From assembly GCA_009837445.1 (NCBI GenBank), contig VXTM01000007.1, positions 177,830-241,829 of the forward strand: 64,000 bases of DNA. The letters run 5' to 3'. The translations under genes and the position numbers were made by a program. Position 1 is the first letter of the stretch. Every line of letters starts with the position of its first letter. The stretch is from Acidimicrobiaceae bacterium (GTDB lineage: Bacteria; Actinomycetota; Acidimicrobiia; Acidimicrobiales; Aldehydirespiratoraceae). Below the pieces are notes generated by a model, which worked only from the letters and a program-made list of their open reading frames with translations, had not been told where the DNA came from and did no database searches. Positions 48,787 through 56,726 of this stretch are shown here, piece after piece.

Positions 48787-49911
48787 TCAGTGGTCCTCAG
48801 GGAGCCACACGGAAAGGTCGCCCGGATGATCGTAGATGCTCGGCCATCCGGCGTTGAGGTAGCACTGGTACGCCCACTGGAGCATCAGCAGCCCATGGCC
48901 GAAGGAGCCCGCTGAGTCCTCATTGCAGATCCGGCCCTGTTGGTGGGCGGTGGTCTCGAGCCACACCGGCTCGGTGACCGAGTCGGCGCGGGCGCTGCCC
49001 TCCCAGGTGATCATCACCCAGACCTCGGGGTCGGCCTCGACGATGAATTCCCATGCGAACTCGCTGTCCGGAGAGCCGTACTCAGACTCGGGCTGTGCGG
49101 GGAAGACGCATGTGCCCGCACCCTCGTCGTGGAGGAACTTGCAGAACGAGGAGGAATCCCAGATCATCCAGTTGGTGTCGCCGAATCCAACCGCCACTCG
49201 CGTGTCGACGGCATCCGCGGGTAGGTCCTCAGCGAGGTGCTCGACGTTGTGCTCGAACCGGTGGATGGCCTCCTCCGCTTCAGCCTGCCGGCCGGTCAGG
49301 AGGCCAATGTCCATCCACCCCTCCTTGAGGGTCTGGACGCCGCCGATGTCGACCAGGTAGACCGGGGCGACCATTTCGACGGCGTCACGCACCTCTTCCT
49401 GGCCGACGCGAGCGATGATGAGATCGGGCTCGAATGCGGCCAACTCCTCCACAGAGGTGCGATCTCCGATGACGGGAATGTCGGCGGCCGCGGTGCCGTA
49501 GTAGGCGGCCGCGGTGCCCCAGGCACCGCCTCGATGCTGGGCGACGGGCACGATTCCGAGGTCGGAAGTCAGGTCGGTGCAGTTGTCCTCCAGGCACACG
49601 ATCCGTTCAGCAGGATGGTCGAGGGTGATCTCCCGCCCACTGCCATCCGTCACCGTCAGCAAGGGTGCCTCAGTGGTGGTGGCCGGAGCAGCCGTCGTCG
49701 CCGGCGCCTCGGTGGTGGTAGCAGGCGCAGCCGTCGTCGCCGGCGCCTCGGTGGTGGTAGCAGGCGCAGCCGTCGTTGTTGGCGCCGCCTCGGCGGCGGT
49801 GTCAGTGTCAGACCCTCCTCCACAGGCAGCTAGCGCGGCCATGACGACCACAAGGCCGACGGACAGGGCCAACTTCGTGCGGTGGGTAAGGGGGGATGTT
49901 CGATGCGCCAT
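48787..49911 (-). CDS. Iron-type ABC transporter substrate-binding lipoprotein
   Basis: 374 residues. Lipobox AALAAC (Cys about 30), then a Thr/Ala/Pro linker with three near-exact copies of an APATTTEAPATT unit (about 45-85). The periplasmic-binding-protein type III fold follows: LDHPAERIVCLEDNCTDL, FEPDLIIAR, and ADPEVWVMI. Six or more Cys in the domain (C-L-E-D-N-C, SSFCKFL, GTCVF) are unusual and may be disulphides. ATG 49911 has AAGGAG upstream. First gene of the transport operon. Confidence 0.88.
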   Translation of the reverse strand: MAHRTSPLTHRTKLALSVGLVVVMAALAACGGGSDTDTAAEAAPTTTAAPATTTEAPATTAAPATTTEAPATTAAPATTTEAPLLTVTDGSGREITLDHPAERIVCLEDNCTDLTSDLGIVPVAQHRGGAWGTAAAYYGTAAADIPVIGDRTSVEELAAFEPDLIIARVGQEEVRDAVEMVAPVYLVDIGGVQTLKEGWMDIGLLTGRQAEAEEAIHRFEHNVEHLAEDLPADAVDTRVAVGFGDTNWMIWDSSSFCKFLHDEGAGTCVFPAQPESEYGSPDSEFAWEFIVEADPEVWVMITWEGSARADSVTEPVWLETTAHQQGRICNEDSAGSFGHGLLMLQWAYQCYLNAGWPSIYDHPGDLSVWLPEDH

Positions 49912-49956
49912 GCGGCCAGACTCCTTCGCTAGGTTCCGGCAGCACGGTAGCTAGAA

Positions 49957-49971
49957 TGAGAACTATTCCCA
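49957..49971 (-). promoter_or_regulatory. Fur-like operator
   Basis: TGAGAA-CTA-TTCCCA, a near-palindrome with one mismatch between the arms, 46 nt upstream of the lipoprotein start. It resembles the 7-1-7 boxes of Fur-family repressors, fitting iron-dependent control. Protein identity is inference. Confidence 0.45.
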
Positions 49972-50027
49972 ACAAGGACGGTTAACGGTACACCCTCAAT
50001 AGAGGTGAGCGCGGGCGTTTGGGCGGG

Positions 50028-51053
50028 TCAGCCGCGTACTGGGGTTCGCCAGCCGAACGGATCCGGGGCGGCGCCCACCTGGATGTCCACGAGCGCTTGG
50101 CGCAACCTCATGGTGTTGGGGCCGGGCTGGCCGTCACCGACCGTGAGCGTCCTGCCGTCACGGATGATGGTCCCCACCGGCGCCAGCACCGCAGCCGTGC
50201 CCGACAGGAAGGCCTCGCCCCGCTCGGCCCAGTCGATCAACTCGTCGGGATCGATCGTCCGCTCCTCCACCTCGTAGCCGAGATGCTGGGCGAGTTCGAT
50301 CACCGAGGCCCGGGTGACGCCGTGCAGGAACGACTCGTCCAGGCGTCGGGTGATAACCCGCTCGTCGTCGGCCAGGAAGAAGTTGGCAGCGCCGGTCTCG
50401 GTGATGTCGTCGCCGGTGGCGAACAGGACCTGATCTACGGCCTCGTTGGCGGCCATCGAGTCCAGGGTGACACCCAGCGCCATCGCGTAGTTGGCGCCGC
50501 ACTTGACCATGCCGAACTGGGGCACCGTGCGGGGGATCGATGTCTCAAGCAGCAGGGTGAGCGGACGCACCCCGCCCTTGAAGTAGTCGCCGACCGGGCT
50601 GTTCACCACGTACAGCAGCGCGCTGCGGGCCGGGCGAGCCGCCGCGCCGATGTCGGGATCGGTCCCCACAAGAGTCGGGCGGATGTACAGGGAGCCGGGG
50701 GGATCGGGGACCTCCTCCGAGTTGGCCTCCACCGCGTCGATGACCATCCGGCGCAACGTGTCCGGATCGATGCGGGGCAGTCTCAACAGGGCCGCGCTGG
50801 TGGCCATCCGCTCAACGTGGCTGTCGAGCCGGAACACGGCCAGCGATCCATCGGCCTGGCGGTGCGCCTTCAGGCCCTCGAAGATGGCGCTGCCATAGTG
50901 CAGCACGTGGGCGGCTGGGCTGATGGTGAGGTCCCCGTACGGCTCGGGCGAGCCGCGGTAGACGTAAGGACCGTCGTTGGCTCGCGCGGTGGTCATCCAG
51001 TCGCACAGGATGGTCCCGAAGGGGACGCTGAACGGATCAGGCTTGCCAGTCAC
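50028..51053 (-). CDS. ilvE: Branched-chain amino-acid aminotransferase
   Basis: 341 residues, class IV PLP enzyme. It moves amino groups between 2-oxoglutarate and Val, Leu or Ile. The PLP lysine is in MVKCGANYAMAL. HYGSAIFEGLKA and TETGAANFFLADD, then TPVRG end, match the family. GTG 51053 has GAAGGGAGTC upstream and is preferred to the frame start 51137. It is transcribed alone, opposite to no partner; the 105 bp upstream to the LuxR gene hold its promoter. Confidence 0.93.
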   Translation of the reverse strand: MTGKPDPFSVPFGTILCDWMTTARANDGPYVYRGSPEPYGDLTISPAAHVLHYGSAIFEGLKAHRQADGSLAVFRLDSHVERMATSAALLRLPRIDPDTLRRMVIDAVEANSEEVPDPPGSLYIRPTLVGTDPDIGAAARPARSALLYVVNSPVGDYFKGGVRPLTLLLETSIPRTVPQFGMVKCGANYAMALGVTLDSMAANEAVDQVLFATGDDITETGAANFFLADDERVITRRLDESFLHGVTRASVIELAQHLGYEVEERTIDPDELIDWAERGEAFLSGTAAVLAPVGTIIRDGRTLTVGDGQPGPNTMRLRQALVDIQVGAAPDPFGWRTPVRG

Positions 51054-51158
51054 TCGGACTCCCTTCGAGACGACCGCATTTGTATAGCCGAAGTCCTTGC
51101 TCCAAGCGCGCGCAGGTGTGGGCGAACCCGATCTCAACCCAGAGCATTCGCTCGGCGT

Positions 51159-51839
51159 CTAGGTCCAGTCGAGCAACCCGAGCCGCATGGCGGTGACGAC
51201 AGCCTCAAGCTTGGAGGTTGCATCAAGCTTGCGGCGGAGATTCCGGATGTGGTTGAGCACGGTGTGCGAGCTGATGGCGAGTTGCCCGGCAATCTCGGGT
51301 GTCGAGCGACCGAGCGCCACCAGGCGCAGCACCTCCAGTTCCCTGCCGGTCAGTTCGGACCCGTGCGCGGAGTCCGGCGCTGTGGTCGGATGATCCGACA
51401 CGACATCGGCCCCTCGCCGCACCAGCCCCTCGCGCACCGAGTCTGTGGCCGTCTCGGGGGATTCACTCACGGATCTGTCATGGATCACATGCACGAGGAC
51501 GGGAGCATCGTTGCCGCGTCCCGCAACCACCATCGGCGTGATCGAGACACCCTTGCGCTCGCCGGACGCGCACAGAATCCGCACATCCACCGCGCCGGGG
51601 ACCTCCCCGGCCTTCAGCGCGCGCATTGACGGGCAGCCCTCCAGGCACCCGGGGACGATGCTGCCCGGTTCGAGGCCGGCTAGCACGTCGTAGCACCTGC
51701 GCCCGAGGACCTGCTCCGGTGAGAACCCCAGGATCCGCTGTGCGGCCTGGTTCCAGGACACGATGGTCTGGTCCAGGGACACCGCGTAGGCACCGACATG
51801 CGCCGATTCCAGCAGCCGGAATACGTCGCCCGAGGTCAC
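51159..51839 (-). CDS. PAS-LuxR transcriptional regulator
   Basis: 226 residues. A PAS domain (residues about 5-120; SLDQTIVSWNQAAQRILGF and LGRRCYDVL) has a CLEGCPSM Cys pair that might bind metal or sense redox. The C-terminal LuxR HTH is seen as LTGRELEVLRLVALGRSTPE and SSHTVLNHIRNLRRKLDA. No receiver or kinase is encoded next to it. GTG start at 51839. It is divergent from the TetR gene with 136 bp between starts; a shared target is not evident. Confidence 0.85.
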   Translation of the reverse strand: MTSGDVFRLLESAHVGAYAVSLDQTIVSWNQAAQRILGFSPEQVLGRRCYDVLAGLEPGSIVPGCLEGCPSMRALKAGEVPGAVDVRILCASGERKGVSITPMVVAGRGNDAPVLVHVIHDRSVSESPETATDSVREGLVRRGADVVSDHPTTAPDSAHGSELTGRELEVLRLVALGRSTPEIAGQLAISSHTVLNHIRNLRRKLDATSKLEAVVTAMRLGLLDWT

Positions 51840-51944
51840 GAACTCAGGTGCCCCAGCGGCTTAGCAGAGCGGTCGGCATCAAACGACTCTAGATCGACCG
51901 CGGCGAGCCCACAGCGTGGGTGATCATTTCCCGCATTGCGGGTA

Positions 51945-51960
51945 TGACATGAACATGTCA
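51945..51960 (+). promoter_or_regulatory. Palindromic operator upstream of the TetR gene
   Basis: TGACATG-AA-CATGTCA, perfect, 7-2-7. It lies just upstream of a TACGAT -10-like hexamer (51963-51968) that ends 7 nt before ATG 51976. Autoregulation by the TetR protein is likely. Confidence 0.6.
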
Positions 51961-51975
51961 GATACGATTCTCTAT

Positions 51976-52578
51976 ATGGCTGGCAGCGACCGTCTCTCCG
52001 CCGAAGACTGGGTCGAGGCGAGCCTTCAGGTTCTTGTCGAGGGCGGCGTGGCGGCAGTCAAGATCCTGCCGATCGCCCAGCGGCTAGGCGTAACGAGGGG
52101 CAGCTTCTACTGGCACTTCACGAGCCGAAGTGCGCTGCTGAGCCGGTTGCTGGACACCTGGGAGGCGAAGAACACCGCGGCCATAGTCAAGACGGCCACC
52201 GCGGCTGGGGCACTGGTGGACAAGTATGTCGCCCTGTCGCGGCTCTGGCTGGGCTGGTCGGATTTCGACCCGCGCCTGGACGTGGCCGTGAGGGATTGGG
52301 GCCATCGCGACGCCGCCGTGCGCAAGAGGCTGCAATTGGCCGACGAAGAGCGGGTGGCCGCGCTCGTGGCGATGATCGAACCCGAGGGCTACGACCCGGT
52401 GATGGCTCGACACCGGGCCTACGCCCTCTACTGCATGCAGATGGGGTGGTACGACGGCGACGAGGGGGCGGCCGACGGCCGCGGCGAGTCGTCCGTGACC
52501 TATTTCGAGATATTCATCGGCCGCGCCCCCAGCCCGGCCGAGCGCGCGGCCATCGTGGCCGGCCACCGATCCCCGTAG
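51976..52578 (+). CDS. TetR-family transcriptional regulator
   Basis: 200 residues from ATG 51976. N-terminal HTH is LPIAQRLGVTRGSFYWHF (about 35-52), followed by a helical ligand-binding domain with Trp-rich blocks (WLGWSDFDPRLDVAVRDWG). In-frame ATGs at 51949 and 51955 lie inside the palindromic operator, and 51976 matches the leaderless spacing, so the shorter protein is preferred. Ligand unknown. Confidence 0.83.
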   Translation: MAGSDRLSAEDWVEASLQVLVEGGVAAVKILPIAQRLGVTRGSFYWHFTSRSALLSRLLDTWEAKNTAAIVKTATAAGALVDKYVALSRLWLGWSDFDPRLDVAVRDWGHRDAAVRKRLQLADEERVAALVAMIEPEGYDPVMARHRAYALYCMQMGWYDGDEGAADGRGESSVTYFEIFIGRAPSPAERAAIVAGHRSP

Positions 52579-52616
52579 CCCGTGAGCTCGCCGGGGCGTA
52601 CACTGGCATTCCCCAA

Positions 52617-52691
52617 GCGCTCGTAGCTCAATTTGGATAGAGCATCTGACTACGGATCAGAAGGTTGGGGGTTCGAGTCCCTTCGAGCGCG
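52617..52691 (+). tRNA. tRNA-Arg(ACG)
   Basis: 75 nt. Acceptor GCGCTCG/CGAGCGC; anticodon stem TCTGA/TCAGA with loop CTACGGA, giving ACG (read as ICG). T loop TTCGAGT with two G-U pairs in its stem. Discriminator G; CCA not encoded. Confidence 0.96.
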
Positions 52692-52722
52692 CTGGACCCG
52701 TCGGCACGCCGCCGCTGGATGT

Positions 52723-54768
52723 TCAGTCGTCGTCAGCGACGACTTTGGCCAGCAGGGCGTGGGGCAACGGCTGGTAGTCGTGATGCGCGGCACTGAACGT
52801 GCCGGTGCCGCCGGTCATCGACCGCAGATCGATCACGTAGCTGAGGATCTCAGACGTCGGCACATGGGCGTGTATCACGCTGGTGCCAGCGGCTGAGCCC
52901 GGCTCGGTGCCGTACACCTGACCCCGGCGGGAGTTCAGGTCGCCGAGCACGTCGCCCTGGTAGGTGTCGGGGACCTCGACGTGGACCTCGCTGACCGGCT
53001 CGAGCACCGCGCTGCCGACCTGCTCCACCGCCTGCTTGAGAGCCAGGGAACCGGCGATCTTGAAGCTCATCTCCGAGGAGTCCACCGAGTGGTGCTTGCC
53101 GTCGTAGCACACCGCCCGCAGGTCAACCATCGGGAAGCCGTGCCTCCCGCCGTTGGACATCGCCTCCTCTATGCCCGCCCCCACCGCGGGGATCAGGCCC
53201 CGGGGGATGGCGCCGCCGGTCACCTCGCTGTCGAACTCGTAGCCGGTGCCCCGGGCCAGGGGCTCGAACCGCACCATAGCCACCGCGAACTGGCCGTGGC
53301 CTCCGCTCTGCTTCTTGTGCTTGGCCTCCACATCGGCCGGCCGGGGCAGCGTCTCCAGGTACGCGATCTTCATGTCCTCGATCTCGAAGTCAATCCCCAT
53401 GCGCTCGAGGCGGGACCGAACCACCCGGAGGTGAGCCTCCCCTGCACCAGACAGCACGGTCTGGCGGGTGGTGGCGTCCTGGCGGATCACGAGGCTGGGA
53501 TCCTCGGTGGCGAAACGGCGCAGCGCCGATGCCAGCTTGTCCTCCTGGGCCGGAGCGGAGGCGTGGATGGCCACCCCGTAGACCGGGGTCGGCGGCGGGG
53601 TGATTAGCACCTTGAGCGCAGTGTCGTCGGCCAGCGTGTCGCCGGTTCGCACATCGCCGAGCTTGGTGGCGGCCACGATGTCCCCGGCCACGGCCTGGCT
53701 CACCGCTTGGTGCTCGGCGCCGGTGAACGACATTAGGTTGTGGAGCCGCTCCTTGTCGGCGGTGCGGCTGTTCACCAGGGTGTTGTTAGCCCGGATGGTC
53801 CCCGACAAGACCTTCAGGAGCGAGATCTGACCCAGGAAGTCGTCGATCCTGGTCTTGAACACCACAGCCACCGGCGAGCCGGATGCGTCGACGGCCACCT
53901 CGACAGGCTCGCCGCGGCGGACCCCTTCGGCCGGACCCGACTCGCCCGGTGCCGGGCCGACCCGGCAGATGAAGTCGAGCAGGCGGTCCACCCCGATCGG
54001 CTTGGCCGCCGAACCGCACAGCACCGGGAACACGCTGCGGTTGTCGACGGCATCGTGGATCAGGCGCTCCAGTTGCTCCTCGGTGGGTTCGGTGCCCTCC
54101 AGGTACTGCTCCAGAAGCTCGTCGTCGCCCTCGACGACCCCTTCGACCAGCTGGATGTGGCCGTCGGACGCGTCGTCGGCCAGGTCATCGGGAACGGCCG
54201 CGGCCGCAGACTTCCCGCTGCTGTAGTCGAGAGCGCCGTCGCCCACCAGATCTGCGATGCCGTGGAACGAGGCCTCGGCGCCCAGCGGGAGCTGCGCCGC
54301 CTCCACATGGGCACCAAAATGCGATTGCAGGGACTCAAGGGTGCGCTCGAACGACGAGCGCTCACGGTCGAGCCCATTGACGAACACCAAGCGGGGCAGG
54401 CCCAGCCGCTCGGCGTGGCGCCACATGACCTGGTCCTGGGCCTGGACGCCGGACACGGCGTCCACCACGAACACAGCCAGGTCGGCAGCGTGCATGCCGT
54501 TGACCGCCTCGCCCACGAAGTCGGTGTAGCCCGGCGTGTCGATGATGTTGATCCGGTGTTCGCGCCAGTCGAACGACGCCACCGACAGGCTCAGGCTCTG
54601 GTGGCGGGCCTTCTCCTCGGGATCGTGGTCGCACTGGGCGGTGCCGTCGTCGACACGGCCCATGCGGCTCACCACACCGGCCCGGTACAGCATGGCCTCG
54701 GCCAGGGTGGTCTTGCCGTTGCCGTTGTGGCCGACGAGTACGACGTTCCTGATGGATTGCGACGACAC
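52723..54768 (-). CDS. EF-G-like GTPase (EF-G2 type)
   Basis: 681 residues, shorter than EF-G. P-loop VLVGHNGNGKTT, DTPGYTDF and NGLDRERS (in place of NKxD) mark the GTPase domain; EF-G domains II-V follow (GDIVAATKLGDVRTGDTL, GGHGQFAVAMVRFEP, RRGQVYG). NGLD instead of NKMD is a notable change at the guanine-specificity motif, shared by this paralogue group, whose role is unclear. GTG 54768 has GGGAGG upstream. The tRNA-Arg gene lies 31 bp past its stop, on the other strand. Confidence 0.85.
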   Translation of the reverse strand: MSSQSIRNVVLVGHNGNGKTTLAEAMLYRAGVVSRMGRVDDGTAQCDHDPEEKARHQSLSLSVASFDWREHRINIIDTPGYTDFVGEAVNGMHAADLAVFVVDAVSGVQAQDQVMWRHAERLGLPRLVFVNGLDRERSSFERTLESLQSHFGAHVEAAQLPLGAEASFHGIADLVGDGALDYSSGKSAAAAVPDDLADDASDGHIQLVEGVVEGDDELLEQYLEGTEPTEEQLERLIHDAVDNRSVFPVLCGSAAKPIGVDRLLDFICRVGPAPGESGPAEGVRRGEPVEVAVDASGSPVAVVFKTRIDDFLGQISLLKVLSGTIRANNTLVNSRTADKERLHNLMSFTGAEHQAVSQAVAGDIVAATKLGDVRTGDTLADDTALKVLITPPPTPVYGVAIHASAPAQEDKLASALRRFATEDPSLVIRQDATTRQTVLSGAGEAHLRVVRSRLERMGIDFEIEDMKIAYLETLPRPADVEAKHKKQSGGHGQFAVAMVRFEPLARGTGYEFDSEVTGGAIPRGLIPAVGAGIEEAMSNGGRHGFPMVDLRAVCYDGKHHSVDSSEMSFKIAGSLALKQAVEQVGSAVLEPVSEVHVEVPDTYQGDVLGDLNSRRGQVYGTEPGSAAGTSVIHAHVPTSEILSYVIDLRSMTGGTGTFSAAHHDYQPLPHALLAKVVADDD

Positions 54769-54869
54769 GCTGACTATCCCTCCCGCTCGGTAGGCCTGCG
54801 CACGCAAGGAACGCTGACCCTAACCGGGCCGCGCCGGAAAAGGCCAGCGCGGTCCTGGACCGGGCGAGG

Positions 54870-55067
54870 TCAGTCTTCGATGAGCTCGACCGCGTACTCG
54901 GGGCAGTTGTCGTAGGCGAGGCGGGCCTTGTCCTCCAGCTCCGGGGGCACTTGGCCGTCACCGATCTCAAAGGCCGTGCCCTCATCGTCCACATCGAACA
55001 GCTCGGGCGCCAGCATGTAGCAGCGGTTGTGGCCCTGGCAGGCCTCCTGATCGACACGAACCCTCAT
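54870..55067 (-). CDS. [3Fe-4S]-type ferredoxin
   Basis: 65 residues. CQGHNRC (Cys10, His13, Cys16) and NCP (Cys55) give three Cys with His in the fourth position, the layout of small ferredoxins that serve P450s and oxygenases. Ribosome-binding site GAGGAGT. It lies 33 bp after the MttB gene and may pass electrons to the Rieske oxygenase encoded upstream on the same strand; that pairing is inference. Confidence 0.9.
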   Translation of the reverse strand: MRVRVDQEACQGHNRCYMLAPELFDVDDEGTAFEIGDGQVPPELEDKARLAYDNCPEYAVELIED

Positions 55068-55100
55068 AGTGACTCCTCGTATGCGCGGCTGGCGGTGAGC

Positions 55101-56639
55101 TTATGGCAAGTGGATCGGGAAGGCGGCCCGGATGCGGGCGTCCACGTCGGGGGCGATGTGGCTGGGATGATGCTCGGCCAGCACCCGCTGCACGTGCTCG
55201 TGGGCCCGGTCCCGTGCGTCCTTACCACCGGCGTCGAGCCAGTTGTCGGGGGTGTCGCGGTCGCCGATCTCCGGGTAGACGTACTCCCGCTGCATCAGCT
55301 CCAGCGTCTGGGGCGAGCCCAGGAAGTGGCCGGGGCCAGCGATCACCTCGGCGATGAGCTGGGCCGAGAGGGTCTCCTCGTTGACTTCGATGCCCCGCAC
55401 GGTGCGGTTGATCGAGCCGAGCATGTCGTTGTCGATCACCAAGGCCTCCAGCGAGCAGCTCAGGATGCTGGCCAGCATGCCGGCGGACTCGTACACCAGG
55501 TTGGCGCCGGCCTGACCGGCCAGGGCCACGTTGATGCCCTTCTCGTAGCCGGCCTGGTTGTCGGGGATCTTGGAGTCGGCCATGCCCGCGGCCACCCCCG
55601 ACGGCAGGCCTATCCAGTTGAGCAGCTGGGCCGCGGCCGCGTTCAGGATGCCCTCCTCGCCCGAGCCGCCGCTCATGGCGCCGGTGCGGAGGTCCGACAC
55701 GAACGGCCACATGCCCATCACGCACGGATGGCCTGGGCTCAGCAGGTTCACGCCGGTCAGCGCGGCCAGGCACTCGGCCAGGGCCTGGGCCAGGGAGCCG
55801 GCCAGCGCGGCCGGGGAGGTGGCCCCGGCCTGCCCGGCCGACAGCAGGTTGATGGGCATGCCCGTCTCGACCTGGGCCACCATGGCCCTCGCCGACTCCT
55901 CGGCGAAGCGCAGCGGCGGCACCACGAACGTGTTGTTGGCCGCCACGAAGGGCCGCTTGCGGAACTCGCCGGGTCCGCCCAGGGCCATGTCGAACATGTC
56001 CACCGTCTCGTACACGTGCTCACGCTCGAACCACGACGTGCCGATGGGCTTGGTGGTGCCCACCATCGCCGCGTAGGCGGTGTTGAGGTCGAGCAGCCGG
56101 GCGTCCTCCATGTCGCGGGCCACCACGGTGCGAACGAAGAAGTGGATGTGGTCGAGGGTGTCGATGAGGCGCGCGCAGTCGTAGACGTCGACCGCGGTGG
56201 AGGGGCGGAACGTGGCCATGTCGTGGTCGTACATGAGCACGGCCGCGCCAGCGGTGCCGAAGTGGACCCGGTCGCCGCCCACGGTGATGGACCGGTCGTC
56301 GTCGAAGCCGTGCCACACCCATTCCTTGGCCGCGGTGGCGATGGCCCCCTCCACCACGCCTCTGGGGTAGTGGAGGCGTTCGTCGTCGTCGACGTGGCCG
56401 CCGGCCGCGGTGACCACGTCCACGAACTCCTCGATGGGCGAGCCCATGCCGATGTCTTCGAGCAGCGCCAGCGCGGTGTCATACACCTGCTGCATGTCGG
56501 CCTCGCTCAGCGGCGCGAGCTTCCCTCCCGGCAGGCCGGGGCGCACCGGCCGGACGTCGACCTCCAGCGGAGCCTGGCGGGCCGCGATGCGGCCGGCCCG
56601 TCCTCCGCTGCGCCGACGGCCTCCTTCTCGGTCAGCCAT
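55101..56639 (-). CDS. Non-pyrrolysine MttB-family methyltransferase
   Basis: 512 residues. The trimethylamine methyltransferase fold is recognised from VVEGAIATAAKEWVWHGFD, FREKRPF-like FRKRPFVAANNTF, GQAGATSPAALAGSLAQAL and the C-terminal SPQTLELMQREYVYPE. No in-frame amber codon interrupts the gene, so it lacks pyrrolysine. Such homologues demethylate glycine betaine or other quaternary amines onto a corrinoid protein. No corrinoid protein is encoded in this window. ATG 56639 has AGGGGGTGACGGCG upstream; frame start 56696 is rejected. Confidence 0.85.
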   Translation of the reverse strand: MADREGGRRRSGGRAGRIAARQAPLEVDVRPVRPGLPGGKLAPLSEADMQQVYDTALALLEDIGMGSPIEEFVDVVTAAGGHVDDDERLHYPRGVVEGAIATAAKEWVWHGFDDDRSITVGGDRVHFGTAGAAVLMYDHDMATFRPSTAVDVYDCARLIDTLDHIHFFVRTVVARDMEDARLLDLNTAYAAMVGTTKPIGTSWFEREHVYETVDMFDMALGGPGEFRKRPFVAANNTFVVPPLRFAEESARAMVAQVETGMPINLLSAGQAGATSPAALAGSLAQALAECLAALTGVNLLSPGHPCVMGMWPFVSDLRTGAMSGGSGEEGILNAAAAQLLNWIGLPSGVAAGMADSKIPDNQAGYEKGINVALAGQAGANLVYESAGMLASILSCSLEALVIDNDMLGSINRTVRGIEVNEETLSAQLIAEVIAGPGHFLGSPQTLELMQREYVYPEIGDRDTPDNWLDAGGKDARDRAHEHVQRVLAEHHPSHIAPDVDARIRAAFPIHLP

Positions 56640-56726
56640 CGCCGTCACCCCCTTCGGTACGAACTTCCGGAACTCCGGGGGAATAATCCCCCACAACCGC
56701 CGGAAGTTGACACGGAAGCCCCATCA

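Noticed and set aside
49661..49800. Tandem repeats that could suggest a CRISPR array
   Set aside because: They encode the repeated Thr/Ala/Pro linker in frame; no spacers and no cas genes.
55101..56639. Pyrrolysine-type MttB
   Set aside because: The frame is complete without an internal amber codon.
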